A stretch of DNA of 64,000 bases from Coprococcus sp. (GTDB taxonomy: Bacteria; Bacillota; Clostridia; Lachnospirales; Lachnospiraceae): contig JAGBHU010000044.1 in the NCBI GenBank assembly GCA_017935345.1, positions 124,001-188,000 of the forward strand. The letters are read 5' to 3'. The translations under genes and the position numbers were made by a program. Each line of letters starts with the position of its first letter. The stretch's first letter is position 1. Of the stretch, positions 26,436 to 35,447 are shown piece by piece. The notes under the pieces are model-generated. The model saw only the letters and a list, made by a program, of their open reading frames with translations, ran no database searches and was not told the DNA's origin.

Positions 26436-26518
26436 TTTTCCACATTATCCACAAATTTATACACAATTTCAGCTTTTTCAGCCAAATTTTACATTTATTT
26501 GCCACCAAATAATCCACA
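26436..26518 (+). promoter_or_regulatory. Cluster of DnaA-box-like 9-mers upstream of spoIIGA
   Basis: TTTTCCACA (26436), TTATCCACA (26445) and TTATACACA (26457) follow each other in the same orientation, and TAATCCACA occurs at 26510. Two match TTATNCACA exactly; the others differ by one base. The intergenic region is 287 nt and otherwise AT-rich. DnaA binding is an inference; no AT-rich unwinding element with dnaA/dnaN genes is present, so this is not taken as the chromosome origin. Confidence 0.5.
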
Positions 26519-26530
26519 CATGTCTGTTAT

Positions 26531-26595
26531 TGTCGATATTCATGTTTTTCAACATAGCTAATCCGACTAAATATTTAACTCTGTCACTATATAAT
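26531..26595 (+). promoter_or_regulatory. Candidate Spo0A-type promoter of spoIIGA-sigE
   Basis: A perfect -10 TATAAT (26590-26595) has no good -35 at 17 bp, and TGTCGAT (26531-26537) resembles the Spo0A box TGTCGAA. In Bacillus the spoIIG promoter is Spo0A-activated and lacks normal -35 spacing. The match is weak and unproven. Confidence 0.35.
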
Positions 26596-26631
26596 TGGCT
26601 ATGCAAAACAAAATAAGAAGTGAATCTATGT

Positions 26632-27066
26632 ATGAGCAATTATAAAACAGTTTTACTGGGCAAAAACAGCCGGCTGGTTTCTGCCCTGGGTTATGTTGAT
26701 ACGGGAAACTTTCTGACTGACCAGAAAACAAAAAGACCGGTTGCCATCGCTTCGCCTGAAGTTATGCTAAAGCTGCTTCCCGACAGTTATCACCATATCA
26801 TCAGGAGCTATCAGGAGGGTAACTGTTCTCTTTTAAATTGCGAAGTAGGTTATGCACATATCGGTATCCATCTTATTCCATATAATACCATATGTAATAA
26901 GAATGAACTTATGTTGGCATTTGACTGTGATTTCTTTTTTATAGACAACAAAATAATACAAAAGAAACCTCTTATAGGAATCAGTAAGGAAAGCTTTACT
27001 TTACTGCACACAAATATGTGTATCCTTTTAAGTCAAAAATTTATGAAGAAAGGGATTAAGCTATGA
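26632..27066 (+). CDS. spoIIGA: Truncated SpoIIGA-like sigma-E processing peptidase
   Basis: About 144 residues that match only the C-terminal aspartic-protease half of SpoIIGA: catalytic D23 in [11 protein letters not shown], then [24 protein letters not shown] and [13 protein letters not shown]. The N-terminal multi-helix membrane domain of known SpoIIGA proteins (about 300 residues in all) is absent. ATG at 26632 or GTG at 26620 start the gene. The stop overlaps the sigE ATG as ATGA, so the two are coupled. The in-frame stretch 26335-26616 upstream ends with TAA and is not a convincing membrane domain. Confidence 0.8.
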   Translation: MSNYKTVLLGKNSRLVSALGYVDTGNFLTDQKTKRPVAIASPEVMLKLLPDSYHHIIRSYQEGNCSLLNCEVGYAHIGIHLIPYNTICNKNELMLAFDCDFFFIDNKIIQKKPLIGISKESFTLLHTNMCILLSQKFMKKGIKL

Positions 27067-27800
27067 TAAGTACAATTAAAAGCAATGATTTTAAATTTTC
27101 AATCGTAAAAAATGTTCCGTATATTACAGGTAAAAATACCAGAGATGTTCATTATATAGGAGGGAGTGATATTCTCCCTGCGCCTCTTGAACCTTATGAA
27201 GAAACAATTGTTATTTCCGAATTGGGAAGTGACGGCGAAGCTGAGGCAAGAAAAATTCTCATTGAACGAAATCTCAGACTTGTCGTATACATCGCAAAGA
27301 AATTTGACAATACCGGTGTAGGGGTGGAGGACTTAATATCGATTGGAACCATCGGACTGATAAAGGCTATCAATACATTTAAAAACGACAAAAATATAAA
27401 GCTTGCAACCTATGCTTCAAGATGTATTGAAAATGAAATACTGATGTTTCTCAGAAGAAACAGCCGCGTCAGAATGGAAATATCCATTGATGAACCGCTT
27501 AATGTGGACTGGGACGGAAATGAGCTGCTGCTCTCGGATATTCTTGGAACGGAAGAAGATACCGTATATAAAAATATAGAAAATGAAATGGATAAAACAC
27601 TTCTTGAAACAGCAGTATCAAAGCTTGATGAAAGGGAACGTACAATCATTGAATTAAGATACGGTATCAATACGATAAACGGCACGGAAAAAACCCAGAA
27701 AGAAGTTGCCGACCTGCTGGGTATATCACAATCATACATATCAAGGCTTGAGAAAAAAATAATTAAAAAACTGAAAAAGGAAATTATGAAACTAAGCTGA
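27063..27800 (+). CDS. sigE: RNA polymerase sporulation sigma factor sigma-E
   Basis: A 245-residue sigma-70 factor very close to SigE: residues 1-30 form an amphipathic pro-sequence ahead of [13 protein letters not shown], the pro-sigma-E cleavage neighbourhood. Region 2 ([15 protein letters not shown] to [12 protein letters not shown]) and region 4 with the helix-turn-helix [21 protein letters not shown] are intact. It drives mother-cell gene expression after SpoIIGA cleavage. Unlike Bacillus, sigG is not the next gene. Its end is 1 nt from the stop of the small convergent gene. Confidence 0.97.
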   Translation: MISTIKSNDFKFSIVKNVPYITGKNTRDVHYIGGSDILPAPLEPYEETIVISELGSDGEAEARKILIERNLRLVVYIAKKFDNTGVGVEDLISIGTIGLIKAINTFKNDKNIKLATYASRCIENEILMFLRRNSRVRMEISIDEPLNVDWDGNELLLSDILGTEEDTVYKNIENEMDKTLLETAVSKLDERERTIIELRYGINTINGTEKTQKEVADLLGISQSYISRLEKKIIKKLKKEIMKLS

Positions 27801-27801
27801 T

Positions 27802-28023
27802 TTAGTGATGATAGTTTGCCATTTTTCGCTTATAACCATCTGTCATTTCACGCAGCTTTGTATAATCCTTTTCTTTTAACGCACCATTATTTTTTAGCTC
27901 CTCCACCATGGCGTCCAACTCTTTCAGGGCGTCATGGGCAAGGTCTTTATAGTTATTTGCCAAATTCATATCAAGTTCATTTTTCTTTGCTTCAATCTGA
28001 AGCTTTACTTTTCTTTTCAGCAT
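27802..28023 (-). CDS. Small coiled-coil-like protein, unknown
   Basis: A 73-residue, charged and helical protein from an ATG at 28023 with AGGAG 8 nt upstream; the longer reading to 28125 overlaps the tRNA promoter and is rejected. The sequence MLKRKVKLQIEAKKN..., with KELDAMVEELKNNGALKEKDYTKL, suggests a coiled coil. No family was recognised. It is convergent with sigE with a 1-nt gap. Confidence 0.6.
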   Translation of the reverse strand: MLKRKVKLQIEAKKNELDMNLANNYKDLAHDALKELDAMVEELKNNGALKEKDYTKLREMTDGYKRKMANYHH

Positions 28024-28091
28024 ATGATTCTCCTTATTCCTGCTCTGTCTTCGGCGGAAACTGCCGATGGCATATTCTATCAGTTTTATTA

Positions 28092-28120
28092 TTGACACAA
28101 AAAAGCTCTTATGGTAATAT
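28092..28120 (+). promoter_or_regulatory. Promoter of tRNA-Leu
   Basis: TTGACA (28092-28097), 17 bp, TAATAT (28115-28120), placed 23 bp before the mature tRNA 5' end. Confidence 0.75.
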
Positions 28121-28143
28121 AACAAATGTTGTAAATGAAATAC

Positions 28144-28227
28144 GCCGGCGTGTCGGAATTGGCAGACGAGGCAGACTCAAAATCTGTTGGCGGCAACGTC
28201 GTGCGGGTTCAAGTCCCGCCGCCGGCA
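28144..28227 (+). tRNA. tRNA-Leu(CAA)
   Basis: An 84-nt type II tRNA. Acceptor arms GCCGGCG and CGCCGGC pair fully, the anticodon loop is CTCAAAA with anticodon CAA (reads UUG), a long variable arm follows, and the T arm contains GGTTCAAGTCC. The 3' CCA is not encoded. It has its own promoter and terminator and stands alone between sigE and the sortase gene. Confidence 0.96.
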
Positions 28228-28237
28228 TTTGATAAAA

Positions 28238-28261
28238 GAAGGAGCGGCTCCTTCTTTTTTT
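28238..28261 (+). terminator. Terminator of tRNA-Leu
   Basis: The arms GAAGGAG and CTCCTTC form a 7-bp stem with a 3-nt loop followed by seven T. Confidence 0.9.
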
Positions 28262-28309
28262 CGTTGCCAAAAAATCTTTCGATGGCAGCTTCCTCAGATA
28301 TAAAAAAGC

Positions 28310-29119
28310 TTACTCCGTTATTTTCTTTGCCACAACTACATATCTTCCGTTATCATTATGATATGCACAGGTTGATAATGTAATAAGCTTGTCACCGTAT
28401 TCGGCGGTCGTTTCTATATGATATGGGGTGTTGCTCTTGGCAAAGCTTACATATTCATCAAATTCCTCTTTGTCTGCCGCATTGAAGAATTCGTAATAAT
28501 GATAATGCTCCGTATCGTCATCTGCATATACTTCTGTTCTCATGGCCGCTATAACCTCATAAGTGCCGAGTTCATCAATGGTATCAAAGGTTATCAATTT
28601 ATGCTCCTTGTAGAATTCCTCATCCTCATAGGATAACAGGTCATGGAACATTGTTCCTGCTTTCATGTTATGTCCGTATATTAATATATTATCAGAGGTT
28701 TCCTTATGAGGATTTGAATTGGAATCGACAAATAAGGTTCCTGCCGCACTATACTCTCCGTCAAAATCCGTATGCAGATAATATTCAGGGTCATTTGGTG
28801 TGTACATAACGGGATAATCAATATTGGTGCCGTCTATCTTAAGCCAGCCTATAAAATCAGCATTCTCTTCAAGAATACGTTTGTACTTTGCAAGAATATA
28901 ATCATCACCCTGCTTCACATATGCAGGCTCCCCATTTTCATAGGCAATATCTTCATCGACAAATTCTTTGATTTCTTCAAATTTTTTCTCGTTCTGGGAG
29001 CTTGTATAATAATATATAACAATATAACCACCGGAAACGATTGCGACTAATAACAGCAACACAATCATAATATCCAATATTATTTTCTTTGCCTTCTTTT
29101 CCGGATTATTTTTACTCAT
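28310..29119 (-). CDS. srtB: Class B sortase
   Basis: A 269-residue membrane-anchored transpeptidase with one N-terminal helix (about 14-37). The catalytic His is in ILIYGHNM and the Cys in ITLSTCAYHNDNGRYVVVAKK, with the Arg shortly after, as in class B enzymes. It attaches proteins bearing an NPQTN-like signal to peptidoglycan or pili. No substrate with a sorting signal is in the window, so its target lies elsewhere. Confidence 0.9.
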   Translation of the reverse strand: MSKNNPEKKAKKIILDIMIVLLLLVAIVSGGYIVIYYYTSSQNEKKFEEIKEFVDEDIAYENGEPAYVKQGDDYILAKYKRILEENADFIGWLKIDGTNIDYPVMYTPNDPEYYLHTDFDGEYSAAGTLFVDSNSNPHKETSDNILIYGHNMKAGTMFHDLLSYEDEEFYKEHKLITFDTIDELGTYEVIAAMRTEVYADDDTEHYHYYEFFNAADKEEFDEYVSFAKSNTPYHIETTAEYGDKLITLSTCAYHNDNGRYVVVAKKITE

Positions 29120-29185
29120 CTTATCGCCCTTTCATAATAAATGTATTTTTACATCGATATCAGCTTTGCAATTTTATTGAACAAG

Positions 29186-29218
29186 TAAGGGCTTTTGTAC
29201 ATGATACAAAAGCCCTTA
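29186..29218 (-). terminator. Hairpin after the Nudix gene
   Basis: A perfect 14-bp inverted repeat (29186-29199 and 29205-29218) with a 5-nt loop, downstream of the Nudix gene. The T run is weak, so it may be a terminator or a processing stem. Confidence 0.65.
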
Positions 29219-29222
29219 TTTG

Positions 29223-29675
29223 TTAAAAATACTTCTTGTTTCCCCATAAATTATTTCTTTTTAATTCCACATACTCTGCGTATGCCTGCTCAAGAATCTG
29301 CTTCTCATTAGGGAATTTTAGAAGGTGGTAGGCTTCATGATACTTGTAGTAACCGGAGTCCATAAAATATTCTTCTCTCTGTGGCTTGCTGTAATAACTG
29401 TCTGCCATCATAAGATACCAATGAACATCTTTGTTTACTACGTCAAAAGCAGTATTAAACGTATAATTGCTTTTTCCTACATACTTAATAATAGATGCGC
29501 TAACACCTGTCTCCTCTTTTACTTCTCTTAGTGCAGTTTCGTTATGTTCCTCACCTTTTTCAACTGTACCTTTTGGGAGCACCCATCCTTCATATTTGTG
29601 CTTGTAGTTTTTATAAAGTAATAATACTTTTCCTCTGAAGATTACCACACCTCCACAGCTTGTTGCTTCTATCAC
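29223..29675 (-). CDS. Nudix hydrolase
   Basis: A 150-residue protein with the complete Nudix box GTVEKGEEHNETALREVKEETGV, fitting GX5EX7REUXEEXGU. The start is a GTG behind GGAGG. Nudix enzymes hydrolyse nucleoside diphosphates linked to another moiety; the substrate is not determined by the motif. C-terminal helix residues 120-145 resemble the Ap4A-hydrolase/MutT-like group but this is weak. Confidence 0.87.
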   Translation of the reverse strand: MIEATSCGGVVIFRGKVLLLYKNYKHKYEGWVLPKGTVEKGEEHNETALREVKEETGVSASIIKYVGKSNYTFNTAFDVVNKDVHWYLMMADSYYSKPQREEYFMDSGYYKYHEAYHLLKFPNEKQILEQAYAEYVELKRNNLWGNKKYF

Positions 29676-29757
29676 TGCAATTCCTCCTGTTTTCTATAAG
29701 GTGCGTAACAAAAAATCATATACAGTATACCACACTAAGATATTTTTTCAAGTTTTA

Positions 29758-31245
29758 TCAATGATTTGCATAATAGGCGTCAAATATCTGTCTTGCAATA
29801 TAGGAAGCAGAGGCACCCGTACTGCTGGCATTTTCTACCAGAACACAAACAACAATATCCGGATTGTCTACATTTGAAAAACCTACAAACCATGAATGGG
29901 AATCTCCTGCCTCATTAAACTCCGCCGTTCCTGTTTTGCCTGCTACAGTATATGAAGTTCCGTAGAAATAATCTGACGCCGTTCCATATTCTGTCACGCC
30001 GGTAAGCAATTCACACATCGTTTCCGCTTCACCTGCGGATATAATCTTTCCATAGGTATCCGGCTTAAATTTCTTTACCATATTTCCGTCACATGTCTCT
30101 ATACGGTCTATTAAATAAGGCTTCATCAATACACCGCCATTTGCTATTGTACTCATAATCATAGCATTATGAAGTGGTGTTAACAGGGTATCTCCCTGAC
30201 CGATTGCGGTCTGAGGCATACTTGAAGCTTCTGACTTTGCGTTGATTACAAAGCTGGATTTAGAATAATATCCGTCATATGGCAGGTCCTCGTTAAACAA
30301 AAAGTCCTCACATAACTGACGGTATTTTGCCTTATCCAGACTTAAACCGATATTGGAAAATGATGTATTGCAGGAGTAAGCAAGCGAATCTTTCAGGTTG
30401 ATATTGCCGTGAACCTTATAGCTATAACAATGGATTCCTACTCCGCTGAATATATCTTCACCCTGACAGGTATATGAATATTTTTGATAATCATTATGCT
30501 CTCTCATATATTCCATGGCAGTCAGTATCTTAAATGTGGAACCGGGAGGATAAAGTCCCTGCGTTGCCCTGTTCAGCAGATAAGAGCTGTCACTGTCTTC
30601 TGACTCTCCGATTAAAGCGTCTATGTTGTTCGGGTCAAAATCCGGTTTTGATACCTGCACCAGCATTTTACCTGTTGACGGTTCCAGTACAACGACGGCG
30701 CCGTCATTGTAACCCAGCGCATTATAGGCAGTCTGTTGCAAATTAAAATCAATCGTGGTAACAACATTATTTCCCAGATTTTTTTTGTCTGTAAGCGCAT
30801 TATAGACCTGCTTTACTATATTCTGATTTGATGTCAGAAGATAATATGTTGAAAGCATCTCCAAACCCGACTGACCGTTACTGTCATAACCCACAACATG
30901 GGAAAACATATTTGCATAAGGATAATATCGGGATTCATTACCCTCGCTGTCCACTACCGTTTCAGCCAAGATTTCCCCATCACTTGAAATAATACTTCCC
31001 TTGATTACTTTTTCAGCATAGAGATTCTCCCTTTTGTTGTAAGAATTTGCAATCGCCGTATCGGCATCTCTGACCATGAAAATAATAATATTTGCAAGCA
31101 TGGCAATAAAAAGCACTACAACAAAATATGTTATCACAAGTACGGGAACATTCTTCTGGTCATTGCTTTTCTTATCGATATTTTCATTATTCTCCTGAAA
31201 ATTCATCTCTGTATTTACTTTTGCCGATGTTTTTTTCTTTGACAT
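29758..31245 (-). CDS. Penicillin-binding protein 2 (PbpA/FtsI-like transpeptidase)
   Basis: A 495-residue class B PBP with one N-terminal helix (about 35-57) and all three active-site motifs: SXXK at S236-K239 (PGSTFKI), SCN at 291-293, and KTG at 437-439 (GKTGTAEF). The pedestal is short and there are no PASTA repeats. It cross-links peptidoglycan with the SEDS polymerase encoded directly upstream, which it overlaps by 59 bp. A morphogenesis or sporulation role is possible. Confidence 0.9.
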   Translation of the reverse strand: MSKKKTSAKVNTEMNFQENNENIDKKSNDQKNVPVLVITYFVVVLFIAMLANIIIFMVRDADTAIANSYNKRENLYAEKVIKGSIISSDGEILAETVVDSEGNESRYYPYANMFSHVVGYDSNGQSGLEMLSTYYLLTSNQNIVKQVYNALTDKKNLGNNVVTTIDFNLQQTAYNALGYNDGAVVVLEPSTGKMLVQVSKPDFDPNNIDALIGESEDSDSSYLLNRATQGLYPPGSTFKILTAMEYMREHNDYQKYSYTCQGEDIFSGVGIHCYSYKVHGNINLKDSLAYSCNTSFSNIGLSLDKAKYRQLCEDFLFNEDLPYDGYYSKSSFVINAKSEASSMPQTAIGQGDTLLTPLHNAMIMSTIANGGVLMKPYLIDRIETCDGNMVKKFKPDTYGKIISAGEAETMCELLTGVTEYGTASDYFYGTSYTVAGKTGTAEFNEAGDSHSWFVGFSNVDNPDIVVCVLVENASSTGASASYIARQIFDAYYANH

Positions 31246-32605
31246 TGTTCTTATTATAGCTTCTTTCTATATTATTATTTTTATTGATATCGCTGTTTTC
31301 CAGTACACAGATACCCTGTATAATTGCGAAAATAACAAGGGTACTGACCACTGAGCTGACACCATAGCTGACAAGCGGCAGCGTTACGCCTGTGGAGGGA
31401 ATAAACTTCGTTACACCGCCTACATTTAAAAATACCTGGAATATAAAGCATATGGTAAATCCAAATGCCACATTCTTATAAAAAGTATTTCTGATCTTCA
31501 TGGATATATTGATAAAATAGATAAAGCAGCTTATATACATAAGCAGCAGGCACAAGCCGAATATAACACCAAGCTCCTCACATATGGCAGCAAATATGAA
31601 GTCACTTGATACGACAGGTATGGATGTCGGAAGTCCCTGACACAGCCCTGTACCATCAAAGCCTCCTGAGCCTATTGCAAACAAGGATTGGGATACCTGA
31701 TAGCCGTCACCGTCTATATATGCAAACGGGTCAATCCAGGCATTGATTCGGGTGGTTACATGGCTGAATTTATCCTTAAATAATATATAACCGACTGCAA
31801 CAAGCAGGCTTCCTGCAACAACACCGCCTATCAAAATGGAGTGTTTGCCTGTAGCCAGATATACCATCATGACAAATACCATAAAGAATATAACCGCACC
31901 ACCTAAATCCTTTTCAAGGACAAGTATCAACATAAATATGCCTGATACGATTGAAATTTTTATCATATCCGCAAAGCCCTTTGACTTCTCAAAGGAAGAA
32001 GCAAGGAAAAAAACAAATATAATTTTGACAATTTCCATAGGCTGCATGGAAAAGCTGCCGATTTGTATCCAGTTATAAGAACCATATATTTCTACACCGA
32101 TTCCCGGAATAAATACCGTTATCAGTAAACATATCCCGAAAATGGCATAAAAAACATTCCAGTTCTTTATTTTCGGACACTTCACGATAAACAACGGTAT
32201 GAATGCCGTTATCCCCAACATAATGGAGGCAAACAGAAACTGCTTCTTTGCCATATCAAAATCAAGTCTTGTCAGCATGACATATCCTATCAAAAGCAGA
32301 AAGGACATATTGTTTGTAATAAGTCTTGACGATTTCTTATAGATTGCATGATAGGATACCATATATAAGATGGAAATAATCATCTGCAAAATATAGAAAA
32401 TGATGATATCAACCGTTTTATAATGAAGATACATGGTAAGGTAGCACAGAAAATGAATCATAAATACATAAAATATCTGTACATTTAGTGCACGTCTCTT
32501 CTTTTTTTCTTTTACAGGCTTTAAAACCGTAAAACATTTTATGGTATACAGTACCATAAAAAATATAATTAAATATTTTGAAACTTCAGTAATTATTCTT
32601 ACCAT
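31187..32605 (-). CDS. FtsW/RodA/SpoVE-family peptidoglycan polymerase
   Basis: A 472-residue polytopic membrane protein with about ten helices and SEDS hallmarks: GSYNWIQIGSFSMQPMEIVKI, FKDKFSHVTTRINAWIDPF, and AICEELGVIFGL followed by GVTLPLVSYGVSS. It polymerises lipid II glycans; the partner PBP is encoded downstream with a 59-bp overlap. The ATG overlaps the U32 gene stop as TAATG. FtsW, RodA and SpoVE cannot be told apart here. Confidence 0.9.
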   Translation of the reverse strand: MVRIITEVSKYLIIFFMVLYTIKCFTVLKPVKEKKKRRALNVQIFYVFMIHFLCYLTMYLHYKTVDIIIFYILQMIISILYMVSYHAIYKKSSRLITNNMSFLLLIGYVMLTRLDFDMAKKQFLFASIMLGITAFIPLFIVKCPKIKNWNVFYAIFGICLLITVFIPGIGVEIYGSYNWIQIGSFSMQPMEIVKIIFVFFLASSFEKSKGFADMIKISIVSGIFMLILVLEKDLGGAVIFFMVFVMMVYLATGKHSILIGGVVAGSLLVAVGYILFKDKFSHVTTRINAWIDPFAYIDGDGYQVSQSLFAIGSGGFDGTGLCQGLPTSIPVVSSDFIFAAICEELGVIFGLCLLLMYISCFIYFINISMKIRNTFYKNVAFGFTICFIFQVFLNVGGVTKFIPSTGVTLPLVSYGVSSVVSTLVIFAIIQGICVLENSDINKNNNIERSYNKNNVKEKNIGKSKYRDEFSGE

Positions 32606-35043
32606 TAATCAATACCTCTGAAATAATGTCCCTTTGTACGAGCTTTTCCCCGACTGAGCAGCACATCCGTATTCCCTTTTATAATAGCTGAAAATTCGTT
32701 CATAACAGCTTCGGTCTGTTTTTCATCCTCTACGGTAAAATCAAGCAGGCAGCATGGAAAATCGTTTCTGTTTTCTGCATAATAATCAGATATATCCGTC
32801 GGTAAACCGTTATATATAACTGAGCCGCATGTATGGCAGTCATTAACTGCAAAAAACCTGTTATTCCTGTCATCCCTGAAGGAACTGCATATTCTCTTTT
32901 TATCCTGACTGCAGCCACTGTAATACCCTGTTATACAGTTAGCAGTAACCATCACATCCTGATAACCGTATATCTTTATGACAGGTGTATTATCCAGCCC
33001 TTTTATTTCATCAAGTCTCAGTTCATTGGAAGCCACAAACGCCACCTTATCAAACAGCGCTTCATAAAATCCTACAGCCTCATTATTATAGGCATATAAG
33101 CCGGAGTCCAATAGAATAACTCCTTTGTATTGCTTTTTTGCAAGGAAATCCAACTGGTCAATATTTTTTACAAGACAGCCTTTGCATTTTGTTGTATCGG
33201 CATATAGTTCTTCCATGATTGATATCTGATTTTCTCTCAATACATAAGGAAGTGCAATATATATATCAGCAGCTTTTCCGGATGCATCTGTAAAAGCGGC
33301 GGTCTGCGTACATTGTTCTGCCTTTGGCATGGTCTCTTTTATGATGGCTTTATATGCATTATATTCCACAATGATGCTTTGTACAAATTCAAAATTATTA
33401 ACTATTCTGAACTGCTCTGCATTTTTTACATAGCAGGTCACTCCTGTAAGATATGGTATACGCTTCCTGCTATTTGCTGTTTCAGTCTTTTTCTCTATAT
33501 CAATTTCAGCCTTATCCGTACTGATATTTTCTGCATCATTTTTTGACGGTTCTCTTCTATACAAATGGACAATGTCTTCCCGTATTTTGTCTATTCCGTC
33601 CCGTCTTAATGCATTTACATTTCCAAGCTGGACAAATATTCCCTCTTCGATATCATCTGTTAAATGAAAAACAAATTCCGTTCCGCCTGTTTTACTTAGT
33701 TTTTCGTATAATTGCTCACAGGTAACAGGTCTGTTCTTGGAAGCGGCAACAATATCAGATTCTACAGTCACTTGATTCCCGCTATAAGGATTTGTTATAT
33801 CAAGGCGAAGCTTCTTCCCGATTTTTGCAGTAACATGTGCATCCAGGGTAATTTTCTTAGGATTCCTCACCAATTCTTTATTTATCTTATCAATTAGAAC
33901 ATTATTTCTTGTTCTGTATACTTTATCACCCTTTTTTATCAGATGAAGCTCCTTTGCCTTCAGTTCAAAAAATGTTCCCTTATTTGCAGCATTTCCTGCC
34001 GTAAGCTCTATATCCTTTGTTTCTGTTCTTATCTCGATAATATCCTGAACATTGACATCATTATCCAGCTTAATCGTTATAAAAGGTTTATGAATCCCTA
34101 CAACCGTACCGATTAAAATTCCCTGATGGTTTGGCCTTTTATTTGCCAAAAGCGCCTTACCGTTTTTCATGTAATAGTAGCCTTTGGAAAAGCCGCCTCT
34201 GTTATAAATATCAAGCAGCATTTTCTGATATTTTTCCGCTGTCTTTCCGATGTCTTCACCGCATAAATAAGCATTACGAACCTCCCGATATGCATATGTC
34301 ACAGCGGCAACATATTCAGGCTTCTTCATTCTGCCTTCTATCTTAAAGGAATCAATACCTGCATCAATGAGCTTGTCCAAATCTTCAAGCATACACATAT
34401 CCTTCAGACTTAAGGCATACTCTTGATACCCGTTTCCTGTATACAGCTTTCTGCATGGCTGGGCACAGCGTCCTCTGTTACCGCTTCTGCCGCCCGCATA
34501 ACTGCTCATCAGACATTTGCCCGAATAACAGTAACACATTGCGCCATGAACAAAAGTTTCAACTTCTATCTCTGTTTTTTCTTTTATTTGTCTGATTTCT
34601 TGAAGCGACAGCTCTCTTGCAGGAACAAATCTGGAAAATCCCAATTTTTTTAGAAAATCAGCTCCATATGAGCTGGTAATACTCATCTGTGTGCTGCCAT
34701 GAAGCGGCAAATCAGGATACGCTTCCTTTAACACACGAAAAACACCCATGTCCTGAATGATTACACCATCTAATCCCTGTCTTACAAACGGCTCCATATA
34801 ATCCGTCAGCATGGAAAGCTCATTATTTTTGAGCAAAGTATTAACTGCCATATATAATTTTACATTATGAATATGGCAGTAATCGATTGTATCAAGTAAT
34901 TCATTTGTATCAAAATTCCCTGCAAATGCCCTTGCACTGAACATATTGCCGCCTGCATAGACAGCATCCGCACCGGCATTTACAGCCGCCCGTACAGCCT
35001 CCGCTGTTCCGGCAGGTGCTAATATTTCGGGTCTATTTAACAT
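32605..35043 (-). CDS. U32-family peptidase/RNA hydroxylase-type protein
   Basis: About 812 residues from an ATG at 35043. The N-terminal U32 domain starts RPEILAPAGTAEAVRAAVNAGADAVYAGG and contains VHGAMCYCYSGKCLMSSYAGGRSGNRGRCAQPCR, whose cysteines fit the Fe-S site of U32 RNA-hydroxylating proteins such as RlhA and TrhP. The large C-terminal part holds a DUF3656-like segment. The historical collagenase label is doubtful. Likely role is prephenate-dependent RNA hydroxylation, by family analogy. It overlaps zapA by about 11 nt and ftsW/rodA by 1 nt. Confidence 0.85.
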   Translation of the reverse strand: MLNRPEILAPAGTAEAVRAAVNAGADAVYAGGNMFSARAFAGNFDTNELLDTIDYCHIHNVKLYMAVNTLLKNNELSMLTDYMEPFVRQGLDGVIIQDMGVFRVLKEAYPDLPLHGSTQMSITSSYGADFLKKLGFSRFVPARELSLQEIRQIKEKTEIEVETFVHGAMCYCYSGKCLMSSYAGGRSGNRGRCAQPCRKLYTGNGYQEYALSLKDMCMLEDLDKLIDAGIDSFKIEGRMKKPEYVAAVTYAYREVRNAYLCGEDIGKTAEKYQKMLLDIYNRGGFSKGYYYMKNGKALLANKRPNHQGILIGTVVGIHKPFITIKLDNDVNVQDIIEIRTETKDIELTAGNAANKGTFFELKAKELHLIKKGDKVYRTRNNVLIDKINKELVRNPKKITLDAHVTAKIGKKLRLDITNPYSGNQVTVESDIVAASKNRPVTCEQLYEKLSKTGGTEFVFHLTDDIEEGIFVQLGNVNALRRDGIDKIREDIVHLYRREPSKNDAENISTDKAEIDIEKKTETANSRKRIPYLTGVTCYVKNAEQFRIVNNFEFVQSIIVEYNAYKAIIKETMPKAEQCTQTAAFTDASGKAADIYIALPYVLRENQISIMEELYADTTKCKGCLVKNIDQLDFLAKKQYKGVILLDSGLYAYNNEAVGFYEALFDKVAFVASNELRLDEIKGLDNTPVIKIYGYQDVMVTANCITGYYSGCSQDKKRICSSFRDDRNNRFFAVNDCHTCGSVIYNGLPTDISDYYAENRNDFPCCLLDFTVEDEKQTEAVMNEFSAIIKGNTDVLLSRGKARTKGHYFRGID

Positions 35044-35434
35044 TATTCTCCGCTTCAAGCTTAATAATCTGTCTTTGCAGCTCGCTTATTTTGTCCTTAT
35101 ATTCTTCTATCATCTTCTGGGCAGATTCGTATTTTATCTGCACCTCAATAACCTCATGTCTGAGGTCGTATATCTGCTTATCCTTATCATCATCCTCGGT
35201 AAGCATCTGATTCACCTGAAGCTTCGCTTTAAAATAATCATCAGCAATATTTAATGCAAGCAGTACACTCTGGTATTCTGCATTAAATCTTCTATATGCT
35301 TCCGACGACTGACATTCTGCAATCTTACTGTTTATGTAAGTTGCCACATTCTGAAGATACTCTTCACTTTCAAATCCACTTAAGGTATAAACCTTGTTGT
35401 TTATTACTACTGGTATATCGTTCTTCTGTGCCAT
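35033..35434 (-). CDS. zapA: Cell division protein ZapA
   Basis: A 133-residue protein from the ATG at 35434, with GGAG 7 nt upstream; the longer reading to 35476 overlaps ruvB. The N-terminal ZapA fold (VVINNKVYTLSGFESEEYLQNVATYINSKI) is followed by a long coiled coil (about 65-130). ZapA bundles FtsZ filaments. Its position inside a ruvAB-to-PBP operon links DNA repair genes to division genes. Confidence 0.87.
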   Translation of the reverse strand: MAQKNDIPVVINNKVYTLSGFESEEYLQNVATYINSKIAECQSSEAYRRFNAEYQSVLLALNIADDYFKAKLQVNQMLTEDDDKDKQIYDLRHEVIEVQIKYESAQKMIEEYKDKISELQRQIIKLEAENNVK

Positions 35435-35447
35435 ATTCTTCTCCTTT

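Noticed and set aside
26436..26518. Replication origin
   Set aside because: No dnaA, dnaN or other origin-linked genes in the window, and boxes lie in a promoter region.
26335..26616. In-frame reading of 94 residues just upstream of spoIIGA
   Set aside because: It starts at the divergent gene edge, is AT-rich and low in complexity, ends with TAA before the GTG/ATG, and contains the DnaA boxes; too short for the SpoIIGA membrane domain.
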